A stretch of DNA of 64,000 bases from DATHBD01 sp035296325. Lineage in GTDB: Bacteria; Actinomycetota; Actinomycetes; Mycobacteriales; Micromonosporaceae. The DNA lies in NCBI GenBank assembly GCA_035296325.1, contig DATHBD010000059.1, positions 1 through 64,000 on the forward strand, written 5' to 3'. Made by a program: the position numbers and the translations under genes. The notes under the pieces were generated by a model. It saw only the letters and a list, made by a program, of their open reading frames with translations, did no database searches and was not told the DNA's origin. This document shows, in pieces, positions 1-8,314 of this stretch (position 1 is the stretch's first letter; each line of letters opens with the position of its first letter).

Positions 1-2394
1 GGTGCATTCGGTGGGGCCGTAGCCGTTGAAGAATCGTCGGTTGGGGTTCCAGCGGTTGACGAGTTCGCCGCCGAAGGCTTCGCCGCCGACGAAGACGATG
101 CGTAGGGCGGGGAGGCGTTCGGGTTCGAGGAGGGCCATGACTGATGGGGGGAGGTCGGTCACGGTGATCTCGCCGCGCTCCAGCAGTGCCTGGAGCTGGG
201 CGGGATCGACCCGTTCGTGGTCGAGCGCGAGGTGCAGCCGGGCGCCGGTGAGCAGGGCGGCGAATGTCTCGAAGACGGAGACGTCGAAGGTGTGCGCGGC
301 GAAGCCGAGGATCCGGTCGGTGGGGGTGAGGTCGAACAGTTCCTGGACCGAGGTGATGAAGTTGACCACGTTGCGGTGTTCGATCAGTACGCCCTTGGGG
401 GTGCCGGTGCTGCCCGAGGTGTAGAGCACGTAGGCCAGATCCTCCGGCCCGGCGGTGGGCCCGACCGGACCATCCGGCGCCGCGGCGAGCAGGTCGGCGT
501 CGTCGATGCGGATCCTGCGCGCCGGGGCAGCGCCCAGTCGACCATCGGTCGCCTCGTGGGTCAGCGCGGCCACGGGTGCGGCGTCCTCGAGAATGCCGGC
601 GATCCGCATCGGCGGGTGCTCGGGATCGATGACCAGATAGGCGGCGCCGGCTTTGAGTACCGCCAGGATCGCGGTGATCAGGTCCACCCCGCGCGGCATG
701 CAGATCGCGACGAACGTACCCGGTCCGGCGCCAGCGTCGCGCAGGAGGTGCGCGACCCGCTCGGCCCGACGATCGAGTTCGACGTAGGTGAGCTCCTGCG
801 CGCCCGCCACCAGCGCGACCGCTTCCGGCGTGGCCCGGGCCTGCCGGGCGAAGAGCTCCCCCAGCGTGGTCGGTGCCACCTCGCGCCGCGCGCCGTTGAA
901 CCGGTCGAGCAGTTCGGCCCGCTGGGTCGGGGTGGTCAACGTGACCTGCGACATCCGCAGCCCCGGCTCGGCGATGACCTGGTCGAGTACCCGGCCGAAG
1001 TGCTCGGCGAGCAACTGCATCCGATCGCGGTCGAACAGTTCGGTGGAGTACTCCAACGTCATCTCGATGGCGCCGGCGCCGCGCTCGGCCAACGTCAGGC
1101 TCACGTCGAACCGTGATCGGGTCGAGTCGAAAGTCACCGGGATCGCCTGCGTCCCGGCCAGCTCGAACTGCCCCCCCGCCACCGAGCTGGGCTGCAATGA
1201 CATGCTCACCTGGAACAACGGATTGCGGGTGGGGTCCCGTGGCGGACGCAGCGCGTCGACCACCATGGTGAACGGCACATCCTGATGCTCGACGGCACCG
1301 AGCACCACATCGTTGGCCCGCTGGACCAGCTCCCGGAAGGTCGGGTCGCCACCAGCGTCGATCCGCAGCACCAACGTGTTCGCGAAGTACCCGATCAGCG
1401 GCTCCAGCTCGGGCCGGCTCCGCCCGGAGAACACCGACCCGATCGAGAAGTCGTCCTGCCTGGTGTGGTGCGCCAGCACGATCGCGAACGCCGACATCAG
1501 CGTGGCCAGGAACGACGACTGTTGGGCCCGCGCGAACCCGCGCGCCCGCCCGCACAGCTCCGCCTCCAGGCGCCCGAGTACGGTCGCGCCCTCCCAGGTA
1601 CGCACCGCCGGCCGCGGCCGGTCGGTCGGAAAGTCCACCAGCGGCGCGCCGGCGAGCCGTTCCCGCCAGTACCCCAACTGTGCCGCCAGGGTCGCCCCGG
1701 ACAGCCATGTCCGCTGCCACGCCGCCACATCAGCAGGCTGCAGCGCCAGGTCCGGGAGCACCACATCCGGGTCGGCGTAAAGATCAGCCAGCTCCTTGAC
1801 CAACACGCTCACCGACCAGCCATCCACCACGATGTGGTGCATCGCGATCACCAGCATGTGCTCGGCATCAGCCAACCGCATCAGGAAACATCGAACCAAC
1901 GGCCCGACCGCCAGATCAAACGGCCGCGCCGCCTCCTGCTCCGCGATGCCGACAGCCGCGCCCATCGGATCCGCGGCCCCGGTGAGATCAGTGACCGGCA
2001 GATCCAGTTCGCCCGGCGGCTCGATCACCTGGAACGGGACACCGTCGCCGCTGCCGAATCGGGTCCGCAGGCTTTCGTGCCGCGCCAACAGCGCCTCGAT
2101 CCCGCGGCGTAGCCGGGGCACGTCCAGCGGGCCGACCAACCGGACCACAAGCGGCACGTGGTAGACGACCGAATCAGCGTTCAGCTGATCCAGGAACCAC
2201 ATGCCCTCCTGCTGATACGACACGGCCAGTCGACCATCACGACGCACCGGTACCAACGGTGGTTCGTCCGCCACCGCGGCCCGCTCCCGCATACGGCGCT
2301 CCAGCAGCGCACGTTTGACGTCAGAGAGCCCGGCCGCCCGATCGCGCGATTCGGACGGGGCGCCGGGGGCACCGTGGAGGTCGGTCTCAGTCAT
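1..2394 (-). CDS. Non-ribosomal peptide synthetase, condensation + adenylation domains (3' end missing)
   Basis: The gene starts with ATG at 2394 and runs off the left edge after 798 codons. After about 50 residues with a basic helical stretch comes a condensation domain. Its active-site motif HHIVVDGWS is at about residues 185-193 and would catalyse peptide-bond formation between two carrier-bound substrates. An adenylation domain follows from about residue 510, with core motif A3 (YTSGSTGTPKG) near residue 657. The A5 motif NGYGPTE is the last thing visible. The carrier (T) domain and most specificity-code residues lie outside the window, so the substrate cannot be predicted. Starting with a C domain means the protein either receives a peptide from another NRPS or acylates the first residue. 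The divergent exporter and the nearby phosphopantetheinyl transferase fit a peptide or siderophore cluster. The domain call is certain; the product is unknown. Confidence 0.93.
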   Translation of the reverse strand, partial: MTETDLHGAPGAPSESRDRAAGLSDVKRALLERRMRERAAVADEPPLVPVRRDGRLAVSYQQEGMWFLDQLNADSVVYHVPLVVRLVGPLDVPRLRRGIEALLARHESLRTRFGSGDGVPFQVIEPPGELDLPVTDLTGAADPMGAAVGIAEQEAARPFDLAVGPLVRCFLMRLADAEHMLVIAMHHIVVDGWSVSVLVKELADLYADPDVVLPDLALQPADVAAWQRTWLSGATLAAQLGYWRERLAGAPLVDFPTDRPRPAVRTWEGATVLGRLEAELCGRARGFARAQQSSFLATLMSAFAIVLAHHTRQDDFSIGSVFSGRSRPELEPLIGYFANTLVLRIDAGGDPTFRELVQRANDVVLGAVEHQDVPFTMVVDALRPPRDPTRNPLFQVSMSLQPSSVAGGQFELAGTQAIPVTFDSTRSRFDVSLTLAERGAGAIEMTLEYSTELFDRDRMQLLAEHFGRVLDQVIAEPGLRMSQVTLTTPTQRAELLDRFNGARREVAPTTLGELFARQARATPEAVALVAGAQELTYVELDRRAERVAHLLRDAGAGPGTFVAICMPRGVDLITAILAVLKAGAAYLVIDPEHPPMRIAGILEDAAPVAALTHEATDGRLGAAPARRIRIDDADLLAAAPDGPVGPTAGPEDLAYVLYTSGSTGTPKGVLIEHRNVVNFITSVQELFDLTPTDRILGFAAHTFDVSVFETFAALLTGARLHLALDHERVDPAQLQALLERGEITVTDLPPSVMALLEPERLPALRIVFVGGEAFGGELVNRWNPNRRFFNGYGPTECT

Positions 2395-2608
2395 GACTCC
2401 ACGCTAGGGTTCGCGCGGAAAGCGCGTCTGCCGTGTGGCGATGAGGGCAGCGTGCGCGTCGGCTACCGGTGGACGCCGGGTCGGACCACGTATTCGTACG
2501 CCGTGTCAACGTGCGGCTTACATCGTCGACCGAGCCGTGGTTTGGCAGTGTCCGACCGAACGCTCCCGTGCTATATGTCGTCTTCACGTGACGACGGAGG
2601 GAGCCCTC
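2395..2608. promoter_or_regulatory. Divergent intergenic region between NRPS and MFS exporter
   Basis: This 214-bp spacer separates the divergent NRPS (start 2394) and exporter (start 2609). It must hold both promoters. On the plus strand an extended -10-like TGCTATAT lies at 2569-2576, about 33 bp before the exporter start. On the minus strand a TTGACA hexamer is at 2511-2506, but I see no good -10 at normal spacing. No clear Fur/IdeR-type box was found by eye, so iron control is not supported. Confidence 0.35.
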
Positions 2609-3898
2609 GTGTCCACGGTGGAGCCGCTGGTCGGCGCCCCGGAAACGTCGGTGTGGAAACGCCCGGGTTTTCGGCGGCTGTACTTCGGCAATACGATCTC
2701 CTGGTTCGGCAGTGAGATCAGCGAGTTGGCGGTGCCGTTGCTCGCGATCGCCACGTTGAGCGCCACCGCCGCCGAGGTGGGGATGCTGCGGGCCGCACAG
2801 TTCCTGCCGTTTCTGCTGCTGACCCTGTACGCCGGCACGCTTGTGGACCGGGTGCGGCGCCGACCCCTGATGGTCGCCGCGGATTTCGGCCGATTCGTCG
2901 CCATCGGGGCGATTCCGGTGTTCGTGTGGCTCGGCGTCGACCAGGTGGAACCGCTGCTGATCCTGGTGTTCGCCGCGGGTTCACTGACCGTGGTGCACCA
3001 GATCGCCGACACCGCGTACCTGCCGACCTTTCTCGGCCGGGACGCGCTGCTGTCGGCCAACAGCAAGCTGGGCGCGGCCCAGTCCGCCGCCAGCCTCGGT
3101 GGCCAGGGCGTCGGCGGCATTCTCGTCGCCACGTTCACGGCGCCGGTCGCGGTGCTCATCGACGCGATCTCCTACCTGGTCTCGGGCCTGCTGGTCGCCG
3201 GCATCCCGCACCGGGAGGCGAAACCGGAGGTGCCGGAGCGTCGGAACCTGCGCTCCGAGATCCGCGAGGGCCTGTCCTATGTGCTGCGCGGGCGGTACCT
3301 TCGCCCGCTGGTGGGGGAGGCGGCGACGTTCAACTTCGCAAACGAGATCTTCCTGGTGGGCTTCTTCGTCTGGACCGCCCGCGACCTGGACCTCTCGCCG
3401 TTCCTGATCGGCTTGATGTTGAGCCTGGGTGCCGTCGGTGCGTTCGTGGGGGCGGCGGCCGGTGCGCGCCTGTCCGGACGATTCGGGTTCGGCCGAACCA
3501 TGCTCGCCACCATGGTGGTCGGCAACGGCATCCCGCTCATCGTCGTCTTCGCGCGGGGCGGCGGCCCGGGCACCATCGTGCTGCTCGCCTCGGTGTTCCT
3601 GATCATGGGATTCGGAACCGCGCTGGCGAACGTGCACAACGTGACCCTGCGGCAGAGTGCCGTACCGGACCGGCTTCAGGGCCGGGTCAACGCCTCGTAC
3701 CGGCTCATCTCCTGGGGTGTCATCCCTCTCGGCGCAGGCCTCGGCGGCATCCTCGCGAGCGAGTTCGGCAATCGCACCGGCATGATCATTGGTGCGGTCG
3801 GGCTGGCCGCTTCCACGCTGTGGGTGGCATTCTCCGCGATTCCGCACCTGTCCACCCCACCCCAGGTCGCCGACATGGAGTCCGACGCCAGGTCGTGA
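2609..3898 (+). CDS. MFS exporter (EntS-like, DHA3-type)
   Basis: This is a 429-residue major facilitator superfamily protein with about 12 hydrophobic segments. It begins near residue 15 with RLYFGNTISWFGS, typical of the EntS/DHA3 efflux group. The family motif A-like loop (TLVDRVRRRPLM) lies between TM2 and TM3. Such proteins export siderophores or other natural products by proton antiport. I chose GTG 2609 rather than earlier in-frame ATGs because GGAGGG sits just upstream and the upstream residues are hydrophilic and non-conserved in character. It is divergent from the NRPS gene, so export of the NRPS product or self-resistance is the natural inference. It could also be a general drug exporter. 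Confidence 0.85.
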   Translation: MSTVEPLVGAPETSVWKRPGFRRLYFGNTISWFGSEISELAVPLLAIATLSATAAEVGMLRAAQFLPFLLLTLYAGTLVDRVRRRPLMVAADFGRFVAIGAIPVFVWLGVDQVEPLLILVFAAGSLTVVHQIADTAYLPTFLGRDALLSANSKLGAAQSAASLGGQGVGGILVATFTAPVAVLIDAISYLVSGLLVAGIPHREAKPEVPERRNLRSEIREGLSYVLRGRYLRPLVGEAATFNFANEIFLVGFFVWTARDLDLSPFLIGLMLSLGAVGAFVGAAAGARLSGRFGFGRTMLATMVVGNGIPLIVVFARGGGPGTIVLLASVFLIMGFGTALANVHNVTLRQSAVPDRLQGRVNASYRLISWGVIPLGAGLGGILASEFGNRTGMIIGAVGLAASTLWVAFSAIPHLSTPPQVADMESDARS

Positions 3899-3910
3899 GC
3901 CGCGGCTCGG

Positions 3911-3958
3911 CAGCGGGGCCACCGGGCAGCGGGGCCACCGGGCAGCGGGGCCACCGGG
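3911..3958. repeat. Three perfect 16-bp tandem repeats
   Basis: The unit CAGCGGGGCCACCGGG occurs three times without change (3911-3926, 3927-3942, 3943-3958), followed by a degenerate GC-rich tail. It lies between the converging ends of the exporter and the phosphopantetheinyl transferase. The direct-repeat structure fits slippage; it is not a clear terminator hairpin. Confidence 0.9.
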
Positions 3959-3983
3959 CGGCGGGCGCCGGGCGACGGCAGGG

Positions 3984-4649
3984 TTATCCGGCCGGCCGGG
4001 TCGCCGGAACATGGACCACGGTCAGCGCGAGCCCGTGCCGCGCGAGCCATCGGCCGGCGAATCCCCGCACCGGGACGTCGCCGACCACCGGACCCGGCAC
4101 GAGCAGCTCGGCGGTGAAGGTGCCGTCCGGGTCCAGGGCGACCACGGCTTGATCAAACCCCAGCCAGCGTTCGGCCAGTGGGAACCACGCCTTGTACACC
4201 GCCTCCTTGGCGCAGAACAGCAGCCGGTCCCAGCAGACGTCCGGCCGTCGCGCGGACAGGTGCTCCAGGCTCGCCCGCTCGACCGGCAGGCTCACCAGCG
4301 ACAGGACTCCGTCAGGAAGGGGCTGGTGTGGCTCGGCGTCGATGCCGATGGCGGCCAGGTCGGTGCGCGCCGCGACGGCGCAGGCCCGGTAGCCATCGCA
4401 GTGCGTCATGCTGCCGACCACGCCGGCGGGCCACTGCGGGGCACCTCCCGGCCCGGGCAGGATCGGTGCCGGGGCGTGTCCGAGCGCGTGGAGCGCCTGC
4501 CGGGCGCAGGCCCGTACCGTGGTGAACTCCCGCCGCCGCTTGTCCACGGCCCGCTCGACGTTGCGCTCCTCGGCCGGGTGCAGCGGCGCGTCCAGGTCGG
4601 TGAACGTCTCCGCCGAGCGTGCGGCCGGCGGCAGGATCTCGTCGATCAC
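3984..4649 (-). CDS. 4'-phosphopantetheinyl transferase (EntD/Sfp-type)
   Basis: The 221-residue protein transfers 4'-phosphopantetheine from CoA to the serine of carrier domains, converting NRPS or PKS proteins to their active form. The family motifs are clear: GSMTHCDGYRACAV near residue 83, the magnesium-binding IGIDAEP near 102, and FCAKEAVYKAW near 146. These are the EntD-subfamily variants. Translation starts with GTG at 4649, overlapping the stop of the upstream XRE gene (GTGA), so the two are translationally coupled. It probably activates the NRPS at the left edge, although such enzymes often serve several clusters. Confidence 0.93.
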   Translation of the reverse strand: MIDEILPPAARSAETFTDLDAPLHPAEERNVERAVDKRRREFTTVRACARQALHALGHAPAPILPGPGGAPQWPAGVVGSMTHCDGYRACAVAARTDLAAIGIDAEPHQPLPDGVLSLVSLPVERASLEHLSARRPDVCWDRLLFCAKEAVYKAWFPLAERWLGFDQAVVALDPDGTFTAELLVPGPVVGDVPVRGFAGRWLARHGLALTVVHVPATRPAG

Positions 4650-4906
4650 CCGGCGCCCGCATCGCCGGTGTCTTCGGCACCCCAGAGACGCTCCACCGTG
4701 GTGCCGAGGGTGCGCGCCACCTTGATCGCCAGGTAGACCGAGGGCGCGTAGTCGCCGGTCTCCATCGCGATGATCGTCTGGCGGCTGACCTGGACCGCAA
4801 CCGCCAGGTCATGTTGGGTGAGGCCGGCCTGTTTGCGCCACATCCGCACCCGGAGCCCGGCCGCGCCGTCGGTCTGCGACGCCCGTACCGAACCGGATGG
4901 GGCCAT
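4646..4906 (-). CDS. XRE-family HTH transcriptional regulator
   Basis: This 86-residue protein is essentially one Cro/C1-type helix-turn-helix domain (LRVRMWRKQAGLTQHDLAV, then VSRQTIIAMETGDYAPS), the short form found beside small membrane proteins. Its start overlaps the stop of the 174-residue membrane protein (ATGA) and its end overlaps the phosphopantetheinyl transferase start, so the three genes form one operon. A 42-bp palindrome just upstream of the membrane-protein gene is the obvious candidate operator for autoregulation; that link is inferred. Confidence 0.88.
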   Translation of the reverse strand: MAPSGSVRASQTDGAAGLRVRMWRKQAGLTQHDLAVAVQVSRQTIIAMETGDYAPSVYLAIKVARTLGTTVERLWGAEDTGDAGAG

Positions 4907-5430
4907 CAGTCGTCGTCACCTTCGATGACGGGCGCCCGGTGCCGGTTGCGGTAGGTCGTGTAGGCGGCCGAGACGATGACGGCGATCGTGCCCATCACCG
5001 CGCCGATTCTGGCTCCGCGCAGAAACGACGACTCCGCTGGCAGCACCGCGTACATGCAGCCGAATACGAACAGCACGTACGGCGGACCGCCCAGCAGCAT
5101 CAGAATCACCCGTTTCGCCGTCCACTGGCGCACCGTGGTGTCCACCCGTCGGCGTTGTACGTACCCGTAGCACAGCATCATCGGCAGGTACATGGTCGCC
5201 AGCACGACGGCGAGCGGCAGCACGGCGGGGCGCCCGAGCGTCCAGACCAGTACCGCGGCCGCCCACGGCACGGCGATCCACTGGAGGTTGGCGGCGAACG
5301 CGATGCCCTCGTACCACCGCAACCGCTCGCGCTCGTCGCCGTACAGGTCACCGTCGGAGTCGAGCGTCCATCGCGCGATGCGATCGAAGATGGTGGTGCG
5401 TCCGGTCGACGCAGCGACTGTGGTTGTCAT
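4906..5430 (-). CDS. Small membrane protein paired with XRE regulator
   Basis: This is a 174-residue protein of unknown function with four likely membrane helices (around residues 47-66, 70-90, 106-126 and 138-158) and basic loops. It heads a three-gene operon with the XRE regulator and phosphopantetheinyl transferase. The ATG at 5430 has GGAG only 2 nt upstream, poor for ribosome binding. A TTGACG-17 nt-CAGAAT promoter-like pair within the upstream palindrome would place the transcript start at about the A of ATG, so the mRNA may be leaderless. Membrane proteins paired with short XRE regulators are common, but their role is unclear. Confidence 0.75.
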   Translation of the reverse strand: MTTTVAASTGRTTIFDRIARWTLDSDGDLYGDERERLRWYEGIAFAANLQWIAVPWAAAVLVWTLGRPAVLPLAVVLATMYLPMMLCYGYVQRRRVDTTVRQWTAKRVILMLLGGPPYVLFVFGCMYAVLPAESSFLRGARIGAVMGTIAVIVSAAYTTYRNRHRAPVIEGDDD

Positions 5431-5439
5431 GGCTCCATT

Positions 5440-5481
5440 CTGATGTTAAGTCCTCTTGACGTCAAGAGGACTTAACATCAG
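5440..5481. promoter_or_regulatory. 42-bp perfect palindrome, probable operator
   Basis: Bases 5440-5460 and 5461-5481 are exact reverse complements with no loop, centred on GACGTC. One arm encodes the last residues of the TIGR02611-type protein (ADVKSS and stop); the other lies upstream of the XRE-operon start. TTGACG within it can act as a -35 box for the operon with CAGAAT as -10. A repressor, most simply the XRE protein encoded two genes downstream, could block that promoter. It has no trailing T-run and zero loop length, so a terminator is less likely. Confidence 0.75.
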
Positions 5482-5932
5482 CTCTCAGCAGTTCGGTCAC
5501 GTCGACGTCGAAGGTGTATCGGAGCGAGAGCCAGGCGGCCCCGAGGATGGCGGTGGCCAGGACCGCACCGAGCGCGATCCGCGCGAGCCAGGGGCCGCTC
5601 CGCATGGTCCGGCTCCACCAGCTCAGCCCGCGCCGGGTCAGCGCCAGCAACGACCGGGCCCACCGGAACTCCAGGGACCAGATCCCCAACCCGGCCAGGA
5701 CGACCAGCCACCCCGGGCCGGGGAGCGGCACCATGAGAAGCCCGAGGCCCACGATCAGGGCGCCGACAACAGCGATGCTGATCCTGACGGTCAGGCGGCC
5801 GGCGCGCGTGCCGTACATCCGCCGACGCATGCGGAGCAGCGAGTCCCATGCCCGGGCCAGCGGGCGGGGCAACCGTGGTGGCCGGGGCTCGGCCGGTTGT
5901 GCCCTGTCGTCATCCGTCGTCTGGTCCCGCAA
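5462..5932 (-). CDS. TIGR02611-type (PGPGW) membrane protein
   Basis: This protein of about 156 residues has the hallmark PLPGPGWLVVLAGL between two close membrane helices, then WARSLLALTRRGLSWW and a third helix near the end. The family is conserved in actinobacteria but has no known function. The start is uncertain: I give TTG 5932 with AAGGA upstream; an in-frame GTG some 36 nt further upstream or a later ATG within MRRRMYGTRAG are alternatives. A much longer open frame continues upstream, but it is antisense to the next gene and not believable. The last codons are inside the 42-bp palindrome. Confidence 0.7.
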   Translation of the reverse strand: MRDQTTDDDRAQPAEPRPPRLPRPLARAWDSLLRMRRRMYGTRAGRLTVRISIAVVGALIVGLGLLMVPLPGPGWLVVLAGLGIWSLEFRWARSLLALTRRGLSWWSRTMRSGPWLARIALGAVLATAILGAAWLSLRYTFDVDVTELLRADVKSS

Positions 5933-6134
5933 TGTCCGACCATCCTTCCGGGCGAGTCCTCCACCGATGTGTATCACCCCGTGCCGAGGCCGGCACGGAT
6001 CCGGCCTTGTCAAGCCGTCGTAGACCCCGTCACACCGGCTGGCACCATGACCGATCAGGTTGCTAGAAGTAGAGACCTGGCGTCTGGCCGGTGGCCGGTC
6101 GGCCGCACCCAATGACCACATCGACGGGGGGCTC

Positions 6135-6869
6135 GTGGGCACTGCCTCGCACGCGATCGGCGTCTGGCTCATGCTTGTCCTGGTCGCTGCCGCGACGTTC
6201 GCGGTCGTGATCGGTCCACTGTGGCGCGAACAGATGCTCCGCGCGTGGGTGCGGTCCGCCGCGACAGACCTGCGCCATGCCCGCGTGCGCGCCGGGGTGC
6301 AACTGCTGCGCGACCGCGCCGAGGGCATCGCCGACGCCGCGCGCCAGGCGGACGAGGCGGCCGGGCGTGCACGCGCGGCCTGGACGGCAGCCGGCGACGC
6401 CGCGGACACCGCCTGGTGGCTGTTCGCCACCGCCGACACCGCCGCCCAGCGCGCCCTGGCCGCAGCCCGGTACGGCGGGTCGGCGGACCCCACCGATCCG
6501 GAGAGTGTCGCGGCCCGGCGCCGACTCCTGCACCGGCTCGCCGGCGATGCGCACCGGCGTCGGCAGCTCTCCGCGCACCAGCTCGCCGACGTGCACGCCG
6601 AGCGGGACGGCTGGGACCCCAACCGACCGATCGTTGAACTCGAGGTCCGGCTCCGGTGCGCGATCCGGGACCACTTCTGGCAGATGTACCAGGAGACGGC
6701 CACCGCTGAGCGAGCGGCCTGGGACGTTCTGGAGACGGCCAGCCGGGCCAAGGTGGAGCTCGCCGGGGCCGCCGTCGACGCCGCGGCCGAGGCGCCTGCG
6801 CCGGAGTTCGCCGCCAACCGGCGCATCCGACCCGCTGCCGGACGCATCGCGGCCGCCTCCCCCGCGTAG
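6135..6869 (+). CDS. Membrane-anchored alpha-helical protein, unknown function
   Basis: From GTG 6135 (GGGGG just upstream) this gives 244 residues. A single N-terminal membrane helix (about residues 8-25) is followed by a long Ala/Arg/Glu-rich segment predicted to be helical or coiled coil, including the runs ADAARQADEAAGRARAAW and AAEAPAPEFAANRR. No family was recognised. An upstream in-frame ATG at 6060 would add 25 hydrophilic residues and bury the helix, so it is less likely. It is divergent from the TIGR02611-type gene. Confidence 0.55.
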   Translation: MGTASHAIGVWLMLVLVAAATFAVVIGPLWREQMLRAWVRSAATDLRHARVRAGVQLLRDRAEGIADAARQADEAAGRARAAWTAAGDAADTAWWLFATADTAAQRALAAARYGGSADPTDPESVAARRRLLHRLAGDAHRRRQLSAHQLADVHAERDGWDPNRPIVELEVRLRCAIRDHFWQMYQETATAERAAWDVLETASRAKVELAGAAVDAAAEAPAPEFAANRRIRPAAGRIAAASPA

Positions 6870-7030
6870 CCACGGGCGCCCGCCGTGGTGATCGTCGTCG
6901 ACATGTGGGTCGGATACCGAATGCGGCGCGAATAACGTGCCTCGCCCGCATGTCGGCGAAGGCTGCTGCAACGGTCGGGCGTGTCGCGTCGCTCAGCCCT
7001 CGAGTTCGATCACGGTGATGTCGGGCCGGA

Positions 7031-8314
7031 CTACCTGGCCGCGACCAGCCCGAACGACGTTGGTGTCACGCCCGGGAACACGTTCGTGAGGCTGCCGACG
7101 CCGCAGCGTCGTTGCAGCACCTCCCCGATCACAGCCCGGTAGTCGGTGGTTGTCGCCAGGTCGCCCTGAAACAGCTGAGCCGGGGCCAGGCCGGGCCACC
7201 GGCCGTAGACCTTGCCGCCCCGCACCGCGCCGCCGAGCAGCAGCATGGCGTTGCCGTGCCCATGATCGGTGCCCTTCGACCCGTTCTCCTGCACCCGGCG
7301 GCCGAACTCGCTGAGCGTCAGCAGCGTCACGCTGGACATCCCGGCCGGCCCCAGGTCCGTGGCGAAGGCCGCCAGTGCCTTGGCGAGCTGGGCCAGGTGG
7401 TCGTGCATCCACTGCCCGGAACTCGGCAGGCCCAGGCCTTCGTGCATGTCCCAGTCGCCGAAGTCCACGCACGCCGTCATCAGGCCGACCTTGCGCTTGA
7501 TCAGGCGGGCCACGTCGCGCAGGGCCTTGCCGAGGTCGGTGTCGGGGTAGGTCGCTCCGTTGGCCGGCGTGTACCCGGCAGCGGCCATCGCGGTGGTGGT
7601 GGTCAGTGCGGCGCTGGCCGCGCGGGCCGGTGCCGCGAGTACCTCCGGTGCGTTGACGTACAGGTCGCGGACAGTGTTGGCCATCGGCGCCCACGTGGAG
7701 TCACCGGCCAGCTGGAACGAGTCGATCGAGCGCAGACCGAGATCCGGTGTCGGGCCGTACATTGCCCGCGACGGCGTGCCATGGCCGATCGACACCCCGT
7801 TGAACGGGTTCGTGGCGCCGAGCAGCCCCAGCATCCGGTCCAGCCAGCCGGTCCGCAGCGAGGTGCCGGGCGCTGCCCGCTCAAGCTCCTCCATCGCCGC
7901 GAAATGTGAGCGGGACGGGCTGGACTGTCCGACCGCGTGTACCGCGGCCAGCTTGCCGCTCTGCCAGAACGGGACCAGCGGAGCGAGCGCCGGGTGCAGG
8001 CCGAACATCGCGTCGCCGCCGATCAGGCGCGCCCTGGGTACGCCGATGGTCGGCCGCGCCCGGTAGTACTCCGGGTCGCCCGCCGGCACGACCGCGGACA
8101 GACCGTCGAACCCACCGCGCAGGGACAGTACGACCAGGGTGTCGCCGGTGTACGCGGGCGTGGCCGCGAACGCCAACCGGCTGGACAGGCCGTCGCCGAC
8201 GAGCCCGGCCAGCGTTCCGCCGGCCCCGACCGCGAGCGCCCGACCCAGCACACCGCGCCGGGACAGGCCGGACGGCGCCGGGCACCCGCAGTTGTCAGTG
8301 GTCTGCATCGTCAT
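7031..8314 (-). CDS. DUF1501 exported protein (sulfatase-like fold)
   Basis: This protein of about 427 residues has a Tat signal (SRRGVLGRALAVGAGG) and then a DUF1501 domain. DUF1501 belongs to the alkaline-phosphatase/sulfatase clan. Visible conserved blocks include LVVLSLRGGFDGL, FGLHPALAPL, RSHFAAMEELERAAPG and TLLTLSEFGRRVQENG; GTDHGHGN is the typical C-terminal metal-site-like motif. It would act outside the membrane, but the substrate is unknown. The ATG at 8314 overlaps the stop of the DUF1800 gene (TGATG); a GTG two codons earlier is also possible. DUF1501 and DUF1800 genes are typically paired. Here they end a glycan operon, which suggests modification or anchoring of that polymer (inference). 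Confidence 0.88.
   Translation of the reverse strand: MTMQTTDNCGCPAPSGLSRRGVLGRALAVGAGGTLAGLVGDGLSSRLAFAATPAYTGDTLVVLSLRGGFDGLSAVVPAGDPEYYRARPTIGVPRARLIGGDAMFGLHPALAPLVPFWQSGKLAAVHAVGQSSPSRSHFAAMEELERAAPGTSLRTGWLDRMLGLLGATNPFNGVSIGHGTPSRAMYGPTPDLGLRSIDSFQLAGDSTWAPMANTVRDLYVNAPEVLAAPARAASAALTTTTAMAAAGYTPANGATYPDTDLGKALRDVARLIKRKVGLMTACVDFGDWDMHEGLGLPSSGQWMHDHLAQLAKALAAFATDLGPAGMSSVTLLTLSEFGRRVQENGSKGTDHGHGNAMLLLGGAVRGGKVYGRWPGLAPAQLFQGDLATTTDYRAVIGEVLQRRCGVGSLTNVFPGVTPTSFGLVAAR

Noticed and set aside
1285..2112. Plus-strand open frame opposite the NRPS condensation domain
   Set aside because: The minus strand holds the HHIVVDGWS motif and runs without a stop to the edge; the plus frame has no recognisable protein.
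2435..2608. Longer start for the MFS exporter
   Set aside because: The extra 58 residues are hydrophilic and variable-looking, while GTG 2609 has GGAGGG at good distance and begins the conserved part.
3911..3958. Possible CRISPR-like array
   Set aside because: The three units touch directly with no spacers, and no cas genes are present.
5933..6904. Long N-terminal extension of the PGPGW protein
   Set aside because: It is antisense to the helical membrane-protein gene and Ser/Ala/Arg-rich; the real protein is about 156 residues.
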